A stretch of DNA of 64,000 nucleotides from Micromonospora andamanensis (GTDB taxonomy: Bacteria; Actinomycetota; Actinomycetes; Mycobacteriales; Micromonosporaceae). The DNA lies in the NCBI RefSeq assembly GCF_016863495.1, contig NZ_BOOZ01000001.1, positions 1-64,000 on the forward strand, written 5' to 3'. The stretch's first letter is position 1; each line of letters begins with the position of its first letter. Below the pieces are notes generated by a model. The model was not told where the DNA came from. It searched no databases and saw nothing but the letters and a program-made list of their open reading frames with translations. Below are positions 36,547 to 43,611 of the stretch, piece by piece. The translations under genes were made by a program, and so were the position numbers.

Positions 36547-36710
36547 TCCGCGTTTCATGCGGCTCGCCCGAGCGAGCCGAGGCTCAGGCGGTGGTCCGGC
36601 GAGGCGGAGGTCTGTCCGGATACCGGTGTTGTATCCGGACAGACCTCCAACGCGGCCGGTCGCCGTCTGAGTCCGGCGTAGCCGGGCACGGTCTCATGAA
36701 ACGCGGACTA
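36544..36710. repeat. 167-bp nested palindromic element (MITE/REP-like or very long hairpin)
   Basis: The outer arms are perfect 16-bp inverted repeats (36544-36559 and 36695-36710, TAGTCCGCGTTTCATG and its complement). The inner arms are perfect 18-bp repeats (36606-36623 and 36631-36648, GGAGGTCTGTCCGGATAC and complement) around a 7-base loop. The middle arms match imperfectly (GCCCG, CTCAG and CGG blocks align). The left arm supplies the stop codon of the VWA gene, and the right arm ends 11 bases before the GTG of the next gene. It could be a small non-autonomous mobile element or a terminator-like structure. Confidence 0.8.
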
Positions 36711-36721
36711 AGCTCGGCCGG

Positions 36722-37189
36722 GTGGAGGTCGACGGGCTGCGACGGGCGTACGACGAGGTGCTGGCCGAGGTCGACGCGGGCGGGTTCGGGCCGCCCCCGC
36801 CCGACCGGTACAGCGCCGAGCAGGTCGTGGCGCACCTGGTCGCCAACGACGAGCTGATGCGCGAGGCCACCGAGGCGGTGCTGGCCGGCTCGCCGTACGC
36901 CTTCTACGACCTGGACGAGGTCCACCGACCGGAGCTGGACCAACTGGCCGCCGAGTGCGGCGGCCTCGACGGGCTCGCCACCCGGCTGCGCGCCACAAGT
37001 GACCAACTGGTGGCGCTTGTGGCGCAGCTCGGTGCGGCGGCGGACACCCCGGTCGAGACGCACCTACGCGAGGGGTTCGAACTCGTCATCGACGAGCCGC
37101 TGCCGTGGGGCCGCACCATCGACCTGCACGCCCGCGTGCACCTGCCCCGACACCTCAGCGAGCTACGCGCGCTGCGCGCCAACACCTGA
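36722..37189 (+). CDS. DinB/mycothiol-dependent isomerase-like helical protein
   Basis: The 155-residue protein resembles the DinB-like four-helix superfamily (including mycothiol-dependent maleylpyruvate isomerase-like proteins). The likely metal-ligand histidines lie in VVAHLVANDELM and in VHLPRHLSELRAL near the C-terminus. Start is GTG 36722. The family assignment is by pattern only and no substrate can be proposed. It follows the long palindrome directly. Confidence 0.6.
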   Translation: MEVDGLRRAYDEVLAEVDAGGFGPPPPDRYSAEQVVAHLVANDELMREATEAVLAGSPYAFYDLDEVHRPELDQLAAECGGLDGLATRLRATSDQLVALVAQLGAAADTPVETHLREGFELVIDEPLPWGRTIDLHARVHLPRHLSELRALRANT

Positions 37190-37215
37190 CCGCGACGGCC
37201 GTGCGGCCACTGCGG

Positions 37216-37917
37216 TTACTGGAGGGCCCAGCGTTGGGCCGGGTTGCCGTCGCAGGGGGCCTGGACGATGTCCGTGCCGGCCGCGGCACCGCCGTCGCGG
37301 GCCTGGGCGCACTTGCCGCTGTGCACGGCCACCAGCACTGTCGCGCCGCCGTCGACGGGTTGCAGCCGCCATTGCTGGTTGCCCTCGCCGTGGCAGCCGA
37401 ACTGCTGCAACCGGGCACCGTCGTCGCCGCTGCCGCCCTCGACGTCGAGGCACTGGTTGTGGGCGGCGTTGGTGAGCGTCACCGTGTCCGCACCGAAGGC
37501 GTTTACCACCCACTGCTGCTCCGGCCCGCCGCCGCAGTCGGCCAGCTTGGCGGCGGCCTTCTCACCGTCACCGTCGAGGCCGAGGCAGAGACCGGAACCG
37601 ACGCCACGGAACACCTTCGGCCCGACGACCGCGTCCGGGTCCTGGCTGGGGCTCGGGGTGGGGGACGGCGCGGACCTCGTGGGGCTGGGTGCCGGTGCGC
37701 TCTCGGTCGGGTCGGGCGGCACCGTGCTCGGGCTGGGCGCGGCCACCGTCGGTGCCGGCTCCGGGCCGTCGCCACCGAGCACGCCGGTGGCGAAGAGCAC
37801 CCCGGCCAGTACGCCGACCAGCCCGACCGCCAGTGCCGTGACCAGTAGCGGGTCGCGGGGCAGCCCGCCGGGGCGGCGGGTGCCGTAGACGGTGCCCGAG
37901 CCATCGGTTTCCGACAT
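37216..37917 (-). CDS. Membrane-anchored ricin-type beta-trefoil lectin domain protein
   Basis: The 233-residue protein has a short cytoplasmic N-terminus, one transmembrane helix (LLVTALAVGLVGVLAGVLFA), a Pro/Ser/Thr-rich linker (about residues 55-95), and a ricin-type trefoil domain with three QxW motifs (QQWVV, QQWRL, QRWAL) and paired Cys. It would display a carbohydrate-binding domain outside the cell. No catalytic domain is attached. ATG 37917 is used. Confidence 0.88.
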   Translation of the reverse strand: MSETDGSGTVYGTRRPGGLPRDPLLVTALAVGLVGVLAGVLFATGVLGGDGPEPAPTVAAPSPSTVPPDPTESAPAPSPTRSAPSPTPSPSQDPDAVVGPKVFRGVGSGLCLGLDGDGEKAAAKLADCGGGPEQQWVVNAFGADTVTLTNAAHNQCLDVEGGSGDDGARLQQFGCHGEGNQQWRLQPVDGGATVLVAVHSGKCAQARDGGAAAGTDIVQAPCDGNPAQRWALQ

Positions 37918-38041
37918 GCCGGCATCCTGTCCCACGACGCACGGTGCCGACCAACCGCCCCCGGCGGCTGGCCTGATTCCGGTGCGAAACGCCTCCGGTG
38001 GACATCCCGCCAGCCGCCCCCGTGACGCGTAAAGTGATCCC

Positions 38042-39421
38042 ATGCACGCTCTGCGTGATCATGACCTGGCGGTGGCCCAGCTGCGACGGTCGTACGCGGC
38101 GGTGCCATCCGGCCAGCCGGTGCGGTTGGCCAAGCGCACCTCCAACCTGTTCCGACCGCGCAGCGCCCCCGCCACCGGCCTGGACGTCAGCGGCCTCGGC
38201 GGGGTGCTGACCGTCGACCCGGCCGCCGGCACCGCCGATGTGCAGGGCATGTGCACCTACGAACGGCTGGTCGCGGCGACCCTGCCGTACGGCCTGATGC
38301 CGCTTGTGGTGCCCCAGCTGCGCACCATCACCCTCGGCGGGGCGGTGACCGGGCTGGGCATCGAGTCGACCTCGTTCCGCAACGGCCTGCCACACGAGTC
38401 GGTGATCGAGCTGGACGTGCTCGCCGGCTCCGGCGAGGTGGTCACCGCCCGGCCCGACGGCCCGCACGCCGACCTGTACGCGGCCTTTCCCAACTCGCTG
38501 GGCAGCCTCGGGTACGCCACCCGGCTGCGGATCGAGCTGCAACCGGTCCGTCGGTACGTGGCGCTGCGCAATCTGCGGTTCACCAACCTGACCGCGTTGA
38601 CCGAGGCGATCGGCGAGATCACCGCGACCCGCCGCTGGGCCGGCGAGAGCGTCGACGCGATGGACGGGGTGATGTTCAGTCCCGGTGAGGCGTACCTGGT
38701 GCTGGGCAGCTTCACCGACCACGTGCCGGCGGTCTCCGACTACACCGGCCAGGAGATCTACTACCGCTCACTGCGCCAGCGCACCCACGACGCGCTGACC
38801 AGCCACGACTACCTGTGGCGTTGGGACACCGACTGGTTCTGGTGCTCGGCGGCGTTCGGCGCGCAGCACCCGGTGGTACGGCGGTTGTGGCCGGCACGGT
38901 GGCGGCGCAGCGACGTGTACCACCGCATCGTGCGCCTTGAGCACCGCCACCGGGTGGCGGCCCGGATCGACAGGTGGCGTGGCCAGCCGGCCCGGGAGCG
39001 GGTCGTGCAGGACGTGGAGATTCCGCTGGACCGCACCGCCGAGTTTCTGCACTGGTTCGCCGCCGCTGTCGGGATGACGCCCGTGTGGCTGTGTCCGCTG
39101 CGGCTGCGCGAGCCGGCCGGCGCGGGATCGGCCCGGTCCTGGCCGCTGTATCCGCTACGGCAGGGGCTGGACTACGTCAACATCGGGTTCTGGGGGAGCG
39201 TGCCGATCGCCGAGGGCGCCGCCGACGGCGACGTCAACCGGGAGATCGAGCGCGCGGTGTCGGAGAAGGGCGGGCACAAGTCGCTCTACTCCGACGCGTA
39301 CTACGACCGGGATTCGTTCGACCGGCTCTACGGCGGCGGGGCATGGCGCGCCGTGCGGGACCGGTACGACCCGGACCATCGGCTCACCGGACTGTACGAG
39401 AAGGCGGTAGCACGAGCATGA
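38042..39421 (+). CDS. FAD-dependent reductase of 10-methyl fatty acid synthesis (TmsA/BfaA, Rv3719-like)
   Basis: The 459-residue protein has an FAD_binding_4 (PCMH-type) N-terminal half (TYERLVAATLPYGLMP, LGGAVTGLGIESTSFRNGLP) and a DHCR24-like C-terminal half (LYPLRQGLDYVNIGFWG). Next to a cyclopropane-synthase-like methyltransferase it matches the known pair in which the methyltransferase makes a 10-methylene fatty acyl chain and this flavoprotein reduces it to the 10-methyl form (tuberculostearic-type acids). The stop overlaps the ATG of a 30-bp linker mini-ORF. The family pathway is established; assignment here is by homology pattern and gene order. Confidence 0.82.
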   Translation: MHALRDHDLAVAQLRRSYAAVPSGQPVRLAKRTSNLFRPRSAPATGLDVSGLGGVLTVDPAAGTADVQGMCTYERLVAATLPYGLMPLVVPQLRTITLGGAVTGLGIESTSFRNGLPHESVIELDVLAGSGEVVTARPDGPHADLYAAFPNSLGSLGYATRLRIELQPVRRYVALRNLRFTNLTALTEAIGEITATRRWAGESVDAMDGVMFSPGEAYLVLGSFTDHVPAVSDYTGQEIYYRSLRQRTHDALTSHDYLWRWDTDWFWCSAAFGAQHPVVRRLWPARWRRSDVYHRIVRLEHRHRVAARIDRWRGQPARERVVQDVEIPLDRTAEFLHWFAAAVGMTPVWLCPLRLREPAGAGSARSWPLYPLRQGLDYVNIGFWGSVPIAEGAADGDVNREIERAVSEKGGHKSLYSDAYYDRDSFDRLYGGGAWRAVRDRYDPDHRLTGLYEKAVARA

Positions 39422-39447
39422 ACGAGCGGAGCGGAGTGTCGGCATGA
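39418..39447 (+). repeat. Short MNERSGVSA linker between the two fatty-acid genes (truncated copy of the 43528 element)
   Basis: These 30 bases read as a mini-ORF (MNERSGVSA). Its ATG overlaps the stop of the reductase gene and its TGA overlaps the ATG of the methyltransferase gene. It shares the GAGCGGAGC and CGGCATGAG blocks with the 84-bp element at 43528. It looks like an internally shortened copy that preserves ATGA coupling at both ends. Confidence 0.65.
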
Positions 39448-40784
39448 GCCTCACCGACCGTAGCCAGGGAGCGGCAGGCGCTCCCGCCACGCCGCCCCCG
39501 GGGGGCCGGCGGCACGGGTTGACCGTGGCGGACATCGTCCGCGCGGTGACCTCGGGCCCGCTGCCGGTACGTGTCACCGGGTACGACGGCAGCACCGTCG
39601 GGCCGGCCGACGCCGGCATCACCCTGTCGATCCACTCCGAGCGAGGGCTGTCGTATCTGCTCACCGCACCTGGCGACCTGGGCTTGGCACGTGCCTACGT
39701 CAGCGGTGACCTGACCCTGGAGGGGGTGCACCCGGGCGACCCGTACGAGGCGTTGCGGGTGCTCAGTGGGCTGCGGATGCGGCCTCCGGCGCTGGCCGAC
39801 GGGTTGGCTCTGGTCCGGGGGCTGGGCTGGGAGCGGCTGTTGCCGCCGCCGGCACCGCCACAGGAGGCGCAGCCGCGCTGGAGGCGGATCATGGGCGGCC
39901 TGCGGCACTCGCGGACCCGCGACAGCAGCGCCATCTCACACCACTACGACGTGTCGAACGCCTTCTACGAGAAGGTGCTCGGCCCGTCGATGACGTACAC
40001 CTGCGCGGTGTACCGCGGCCCGGACGACACGTTGGAGCAGGCCCAGGCGAACAAGTACGACCTGGTCGCCGGCAAGCTCGCGCTGCGGCCGGGGATGCGG
40101 CTGCTGGATGTGGGCTGCGGGTGGGGCGGCATGGTCCGGCACGCGGCCCGCGAGTACGGCGTCAAGGCGCTCGGCGTGACGCTGTCGCGGGCGCAGGCGC
40201 AGTGGGCGCAGGCGGCGATCGAGCGGGAGGGGCTGTCCGACCTGGCGCAGGTGCGGCACCTCGACTACCGCGACGCACCGCACGAACAGTTCGACGCGGT
40301 CTCCTCGATCGGCCTGACCGAGCACATCGGGGTGCGCAACTATCCTGCCTACTTCGGCTTTCTGCGGGACCGGCTGCGTCCCGGGGCGCGGCTGGTCAAC
40401 CACTGCATCACCCGGGCGGACAGCCGGGCACCGCACCGGTCCGGAGCGTTCATCGACAGGTACGTCTTTCCGGACGGCGAACTGGCCGGCCCGGGCCGGG
40501 TGATAAGTGAGATCCACGATGTCGGGCTGGAGGTGCACCACGAGGAGAACCTGCGCCAGCACTACGCGCTGACCCTCGCGGCCTGGTGCCGCAACCTGGT
40601 GCGGCACTGGGATTTCTGCGTCGCCGAGGTGGGTGCGGGTACGGCCCGGGTGTGGGGGCTCTACATGGCCGGTTCGCGGCTGGCCTTCGAGCGCAACGGC
40701 ATCCAGCTGCACCAGGTGGTGGCGACGCGCAACGGTCCGGACGCGGTGAACGGCTACCCGCTGCGCCCGGACTGGCTGCCCTGA
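39444..40784 (+). CDS. SAM-dependent cyclopropane-synthase-like fatty acyl methyltransferase (TmsB/BfaB, UfaA1-like)
   Basis: The 446-residue protein is a CFA-synthase family enzyme: DSSAISHHYDVSNAFYEKVL (lipid-binding start of the catalytic part), SAM motif LLDVGCGWGGMVRHAA (about residues 220-235), VTLSRAQAQWA, and SSIGLTEHIG. In tandem with the FAD reductase it is expected to methylate oleoyl-type phospholipid chains at C10. It is coupled to the upstream gene through a short linker. It ends before a strong terminator. Confidence 0.88.
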   Translation: MSLTDRSQGAAGAPATPPPGGRRHGLTVADIVRAVTSGPLPVRVTGYDGSTVGPADAGITLSIHSERGLSYLLTAPGDLGLARAYVSGDLTLEGVHPGDPYEALRVLSGLRMRPPALADGLALVRGLGWERLLPPPAPPQEAQPRWRRIMGGLRHSRTRDSSAISHHYDVSNAFYEKVLGPSMTYTCAVYRGPDDTLEQAQANKYDLVAGKLALRPGMRLLDVGCGWGGMVRHAAREYGVKALGVTLSRAQAQWAQAAIEREGLSDLAQVRHLDYRDAPHEQFDAVSSIGLTEHIGVRNYPAYFGFLRDRLRPGARLVNHCITRADSRAPHRSGAFIDRYVFPDGELAGPGRVISEIHDVGLEVHHEENLRQHYALTLAAWCRNLVRHWDFCVAEVGAGTARVWGLYMAGSRLAFERNGIQLHQVVATRNGPDAVNGYPLRPDWLP

Positions 40785-40807
40785 CCGGGGCACTGCGGGA
40801 CTGCGCG

Positions 40808-40839
40808 AGGCCGCGCCGGATCTGCCGGCGCGGCCTTTC
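40808..40839 (+). terminator. Strong hairpin terminator after the 10-methyl fatty acid operon
   Basis: AGGCCGCGCCGG (40808-40819) and CCGGCGCGGCCT (40825-40836) form a perfect 12-bp stem with a 5-base loop, followed by TTC. It lies 24 bases after the methyltransferase stop. Confidence 0.85.
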
Positions 40840-40848
40840 GCGAACCCA

Positions 40849-40877
40849 TTGACAAGGAAGTTTTTTACGTACAAACT
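40849..40877 (+). promoter_or_regulatory. Sigma70-like promoter of the ArsR/SRPBCC pair
   Basis: A consensus TTGACA at 40849-40854 is followed 17 bases later by CAAACT (40872-40877), with an alternative TACAAA at 40870. A T-run lies between. The whole stretch is strikingly AT-rich here. The ATG of the downstream gene is at 40887, so the leader is very short. Confidence 0.6.
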
Positions 40878-40886
40878 GATTTTGCC

Positions 40887-41444
40887 ATGAGAGATGTCCT
40901 GTACCTGGAGCAGATCGAGCAGGCCGAGGCGCTGCTGAAACCACAGCGCGTCGAGATCCTGCGGCAGCTGGCCGAGCCACGCACCTGCACCGAGGTGGCC
41001 GCCCGGCTGGAGCAGACGCCGCAGCGCGTCTACTACCACGTCAAGCAACTCGTCGCGGCCGGGCTGGTCGAGCAGGTCGACCAGCGCAAGGTCCGCGGCA
41101 TCACCGAGGGCATCTACCAGGCCGCGGCCCGGTCGTACTGGCTCTCACCCCGCCTGGTCGGCCGGATCGGGCTGCGCCGCGCCCGCGACGAGCTGAGCCT
41201 GGGCTACCTGCTGGACCTGATGGAGGAGGTCCAGGCCGACGTCGCAGCCCTGGACCGCACCGCACCGGAGCTGCCCTCGATAGGCGTCTCCGGCGAGATC
41301 CGCGTGCCGGCCGAGCGCCGGCAGGAGTTCCTGCACGACCTGCAGTCCGCGCTGCAGGAGTTGTTCACGCGCTACGGCGGCGCCGAGGGAGACGCCTTCA
41401 AGCTCGCCGTGGCCTGCTACCCGAAGGGGAATGACAGTGACTGA
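40887..41444 (+). CDS. ArsR-like winged-helix transcriptional regulator
   Basis: The 185-residue protein has an ArsR-type winged helix in its first 75 residues (KPQRVEILRQLAEPRTCTEV, QTPQRVYYHVKQLVAAGLVE) and a C-terminal helical half (about 95-185) with no metal-binding cysteines of the classic ArsR kind. It overlaps the SRPBCC gene by 8 bp. ArsR/SRPBCC (AHSA1) pairs are common in actinomycetes. It has a consensus-like promoter directly upstream and is probably autoregulatory. Confidence 0.88.
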   Translation: MRDVLYLEQIEQAEALLKPQRVEILRQLAEPRTCTEVAARLEQTPQRVYYHVKQLVAAGLVEQVDQRKVRGITEGIYQAAARSYWLSPRLVGRIGLRRARDELSLGYLLDLMEEVQADVAALDRTAPELPSIGVSGEIRVPAERRQEFLHDLQSALQELFTRYGGAEGDAFKLAVACYPKGNDSD

Positions 41445-42294
41445 ACCGATGACCCTCGCCGCCCGCCTCGCCGCGCCTGTCGCGCGGGTGCGCCAGGCCC
41501 TGACCGACCCCGCCGAGCTGCGCGTCTGGCTGGCCGAGCACGCCGAGGTCGAGCTGCCCGAGCGGTACGAGTTCTGGGGGCGCTACACGCCCGAGGGTGA
41601 CGCTCCACATCAGCGGCTGCTGCACGCCGACGACGACCGGCTGCGCTTCGCCTGGCTGCTCGACGGCGTGGAGACCACCACCGAGATCACGTTGAGCGCG
41701 GACGGGCCGGACGCCACGGTGCTGCGGCTGTCGCAGACCCACTTCGACTTCAACGACGTGGTCAACGGCACCAGCATCCGGGGCGTCCTGCAGACCTACT
41801 GGGCGCTCACGATCGCCAACCTGGAGGCCCACCTGGCCGGCCAGCCGCTGCTGCCCAGGACGGACTTCACCAGCAGCGACTTCCGGGGCGAGATGGTCAT
41901 CGGCGCGCCGGCCGACAAGGTGTGGGAATCCTTGACCGACTCCGAGCAGGCAAGCGCCTGGTTCGGCTACCCGATCGGGATCGAACCCTGGGTTGGCGGC
42001 CGGTACGCCATGGGCGGCTTCGACAGTGGCTTCGCCGCGAAGGTGGTCGACCTGGAGCCGGGCCGGAAGATGTCCATCGACTGGGGACCGGCCGGCGTCA
42101 GCAGCTGGGAACTGGCCGAGTCCGAGGGCCGCACGAAGCTCACCTTCGTGCAGAGCGGCTTCGACGAGCAGAACCCGCCGTACGCGGCCTGGTCCGGCAT
42201 CGTGTCCGGGTGGGCCGAGCTGCGCCGCTTCCACGAGGTGCCGGACTGGCAGCCGATCTGGCTGCCCGAGGAGTCCGCCACCACGGCCGGCTGA
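41437..42294 (+). CDS. Tandem SRPBCC (AHSA1-like) domain protein
   Basis: The protein (285 residues from GTG 41437) contains two START/AHSA1-like halves: about residues 5-135 (RQALTDPAELRVWLAEHAEV ... EFWGRYTPEG) and 145-280 (GAPADKVWESLTDSEQASAW). The fold binds hydrophobic ligands. GTG 41437 is preferred over ATG 41431 because AAGGGGA ends 6 bases before the GTG and directly abuts the ATG. It is translationally coupled to the ArsR-like regulator. Ligand unknown. Confidence 0.85.
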   Translation: MTEPMTLAARLAAPVARVRQALTDPAELRVWLAEHAEVELPERYEFWGRYTPEGDAPHQRLLHADDDRLRFAWLLDGVETTTEITLSADGPDATVLRLSQTHFDFNDVVNGTSIRGVLQTYWALTIANLEAHLAGQPLLPRTDFTSSDFRGEMVIGAPADKVWESLTDSEQASAWFGYPIGIEPWVGGRYAMGGFDSGFAAKVVDLEPGRKMSIDWGPAGVSSWELAESEGRTKLTFVQSGFDEQNPPYAAWSGIVSGWAELRRFHEVPDWQPIWLPEESATTAG

Positions 42295-42424
42295 GCCGCA
42301 CCGGCACGGGCGGTCACCGGGGCAGCCTGGTGGCCGTCCGCGCCGACCGGCTGACTGGCTTGCCCGTGATGCGCCGGGATTCGCGACGGGCCGGAACTCG
42401 TCACCGCGACTATCGTGGCCTGTC

Positions 42425-43531
42425 GTGACGGACACCGAGCAGCGCCTGGCCGCGATCCGGGGCGACGCACCGCCGAAACGACACAACGCCCGTACGATCG
42501 CCGCGTTGACAGGCAACCCGGGCTGCACCCGGCGAGCGGTCCTCGACGGTGCCGGGGTGGACAAGCCGGCACTGGCTGAGCGGGTCGGCTTTCCCGCCCG
42601 GTTCGGGCAGTCCCGGTTCGCCATCACCCGGGGCAACGTCTTCGAGGCGCAGGTGAAGGCCGACGGTGGGGCCGAGCTGCTACGACTGGTCGCGGAGCGG
42701 CTGGGCGTACCGGTGCCGGCGGCGGCCAGCTGGACGGACCTCGGCGACGGCGACGACCCGGCCACCCGGGCCCGACGATCGGCGACCCTGCTCACCGAGG
42801 CGCTGTCGCCCACCGGATCCCACCCCGCCGAGTCGGCGGCGCTGTTCGACCATCCGATGCTCGGCCTGTCGGTCGCCGGGCAGCGGGTGCACCTGGAACC
42901 GGACCTGGTGGCCGCCCGGTTGGGTGGCCGGTTCCACGTGGTCGAGATCAAGTCCTTCCCGGTGATCGACGGCCAGGCCGACCCGGCGAAGCTGGCCGCC
43001 GCGGCGGTGCAGTCCGCCGTCTACGTGCTGGCCCTGCGGGAACTGCTCACCGCCCGGGGCCACGACCCGCAGCTCGTGTCGCACGAGGTGCTGCTGGTCT
43101 GCCCTCGGGACTTCAGCAACGAGCCGGTCGCGCACCTGCTCGACGTCCGCCGGCAACTGCTAGTGGTACGCCGGCAACTGGACCGGATGGACCGGCTCGA
43201 CACGCTGCTGGCCGACGTGCCGGCCGATTTCACAGCCGATCCCGCCGCCGATCCGGCGGCCCTTGCCGATTCGCTGGCGCGGGTGCCGGCCCGGTACGCC
43301 CCCGACTGTCTGGCCAGCTGCGAGCTGGCGTACTTCTGCCGACACGAGGCACGGGGGCAGACCGGGACGCTCGGCCGCCCGGTCCGCGAGGCGCTGGGCG
43401 GGATCGCCGACGTCGGCGAGGTGCTGGCACTCGCCGGTGGGGAACCCGCCACCGACCCCGAGCGGGCGGAGGCCGCCGCGCTGCTGCGAACCGCGGCCCG
43501 CCTGCGCGCCGACGCCCTCGCCACCGCATGA
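42425..43531 (+). CDS. Cas4/AddB-like PD-(D/E)XK nuclease with Fe-S cysteine set
   Basis: The 368-residue protein has the RecB-family nuclease core: D160 in HLEPDLV, E174 and K176 in VVEIKSF, and the QxxxY motif VQSAVYVLAL. Four cysteines are placed as in Cas4/AddB Fe-S nucleases: C34 near the N-terminus (NPGCTRRAV) and C295, C299, C305 near the C-terminus (CLASCELAYFC). This suggests a [4Fe-4S] cluster clamping the fold and activity on DNA ends. No CRISPR array or cas gene is present. The GTG start has no strong Shine-Dalgarno sequence. Its stop overlaps the linker ATG at 43528. The following gene at 43608 is a likely partner. Confidence 0.82.
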   Translation: MTDTEQRLAAIRGDAPPKRHNARTIAALTGNPGCTRRAVLDGAGVDKPALAERVGFPARFGQSRFAITRGNVFEAQVKADGGAELLRLVAERLGVPVPAAASWTDLGDGDDPATRARRSATLLTEALSPTGSHPAESAALFDHPMLGLSVAGQRVHLEPDLVAARLGGRFHVVEIKSFPVIDGQADPAKLAAAAVQSAVYVLALRELLTARGHDPQLVSHEVLLVCPRDFSNEPVAHLLDVRRQLLVVRRQLDRMDRLDTLLADVPADFTADPAADPAALADSLARVPARYAPDCLASCELAYFCRHEARGQTGTLGRPVREALGGIADVGEVLALAGGEPATDPERAEAAALLRTAARLRADALATA

Positions 43532-43611
43532 GCGAGCGGAGCGAGGGAATCATCAGGCTCAGTGTTGTGATGCCTCATGCCGGCACGCAGCGCAGCGGAG
43601 TGCCGGCATGA
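43528..43611 (+). repeat. 84-bp linker repeat with mini-ORF (MSERSEG...RSGVPA) and hairpin
   Basis: The sequence reads as a 27-residue mini-ORF. Its ATG overlaps the nuclease stop codon and its TGA overlaps the start ATG at 43608. Arms CATGCCGGCAC (43576-43586) and GTGCCGGCATG (43600-43610) form a perfect 11-bp hairpin that includes the start codon of the next gene. A shortened relative occurs at 39418. The shape suggests a repetitive intergenic element that keeps reading coupled across it. Whether the peptide has any role is unknown. Confidence 0.75.

Noticed and set aside
34588..36558. Long antisense open frame of about 656 codons opposite the VWA gene
   Set aside because: It mirrors the GC-rich codons of the VWA gene, is Arg/Gln/Gly/His-rich without domains, and starts in the long palindrome. 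The plus-strand product has a VWA domain and a two-base operon spacing.
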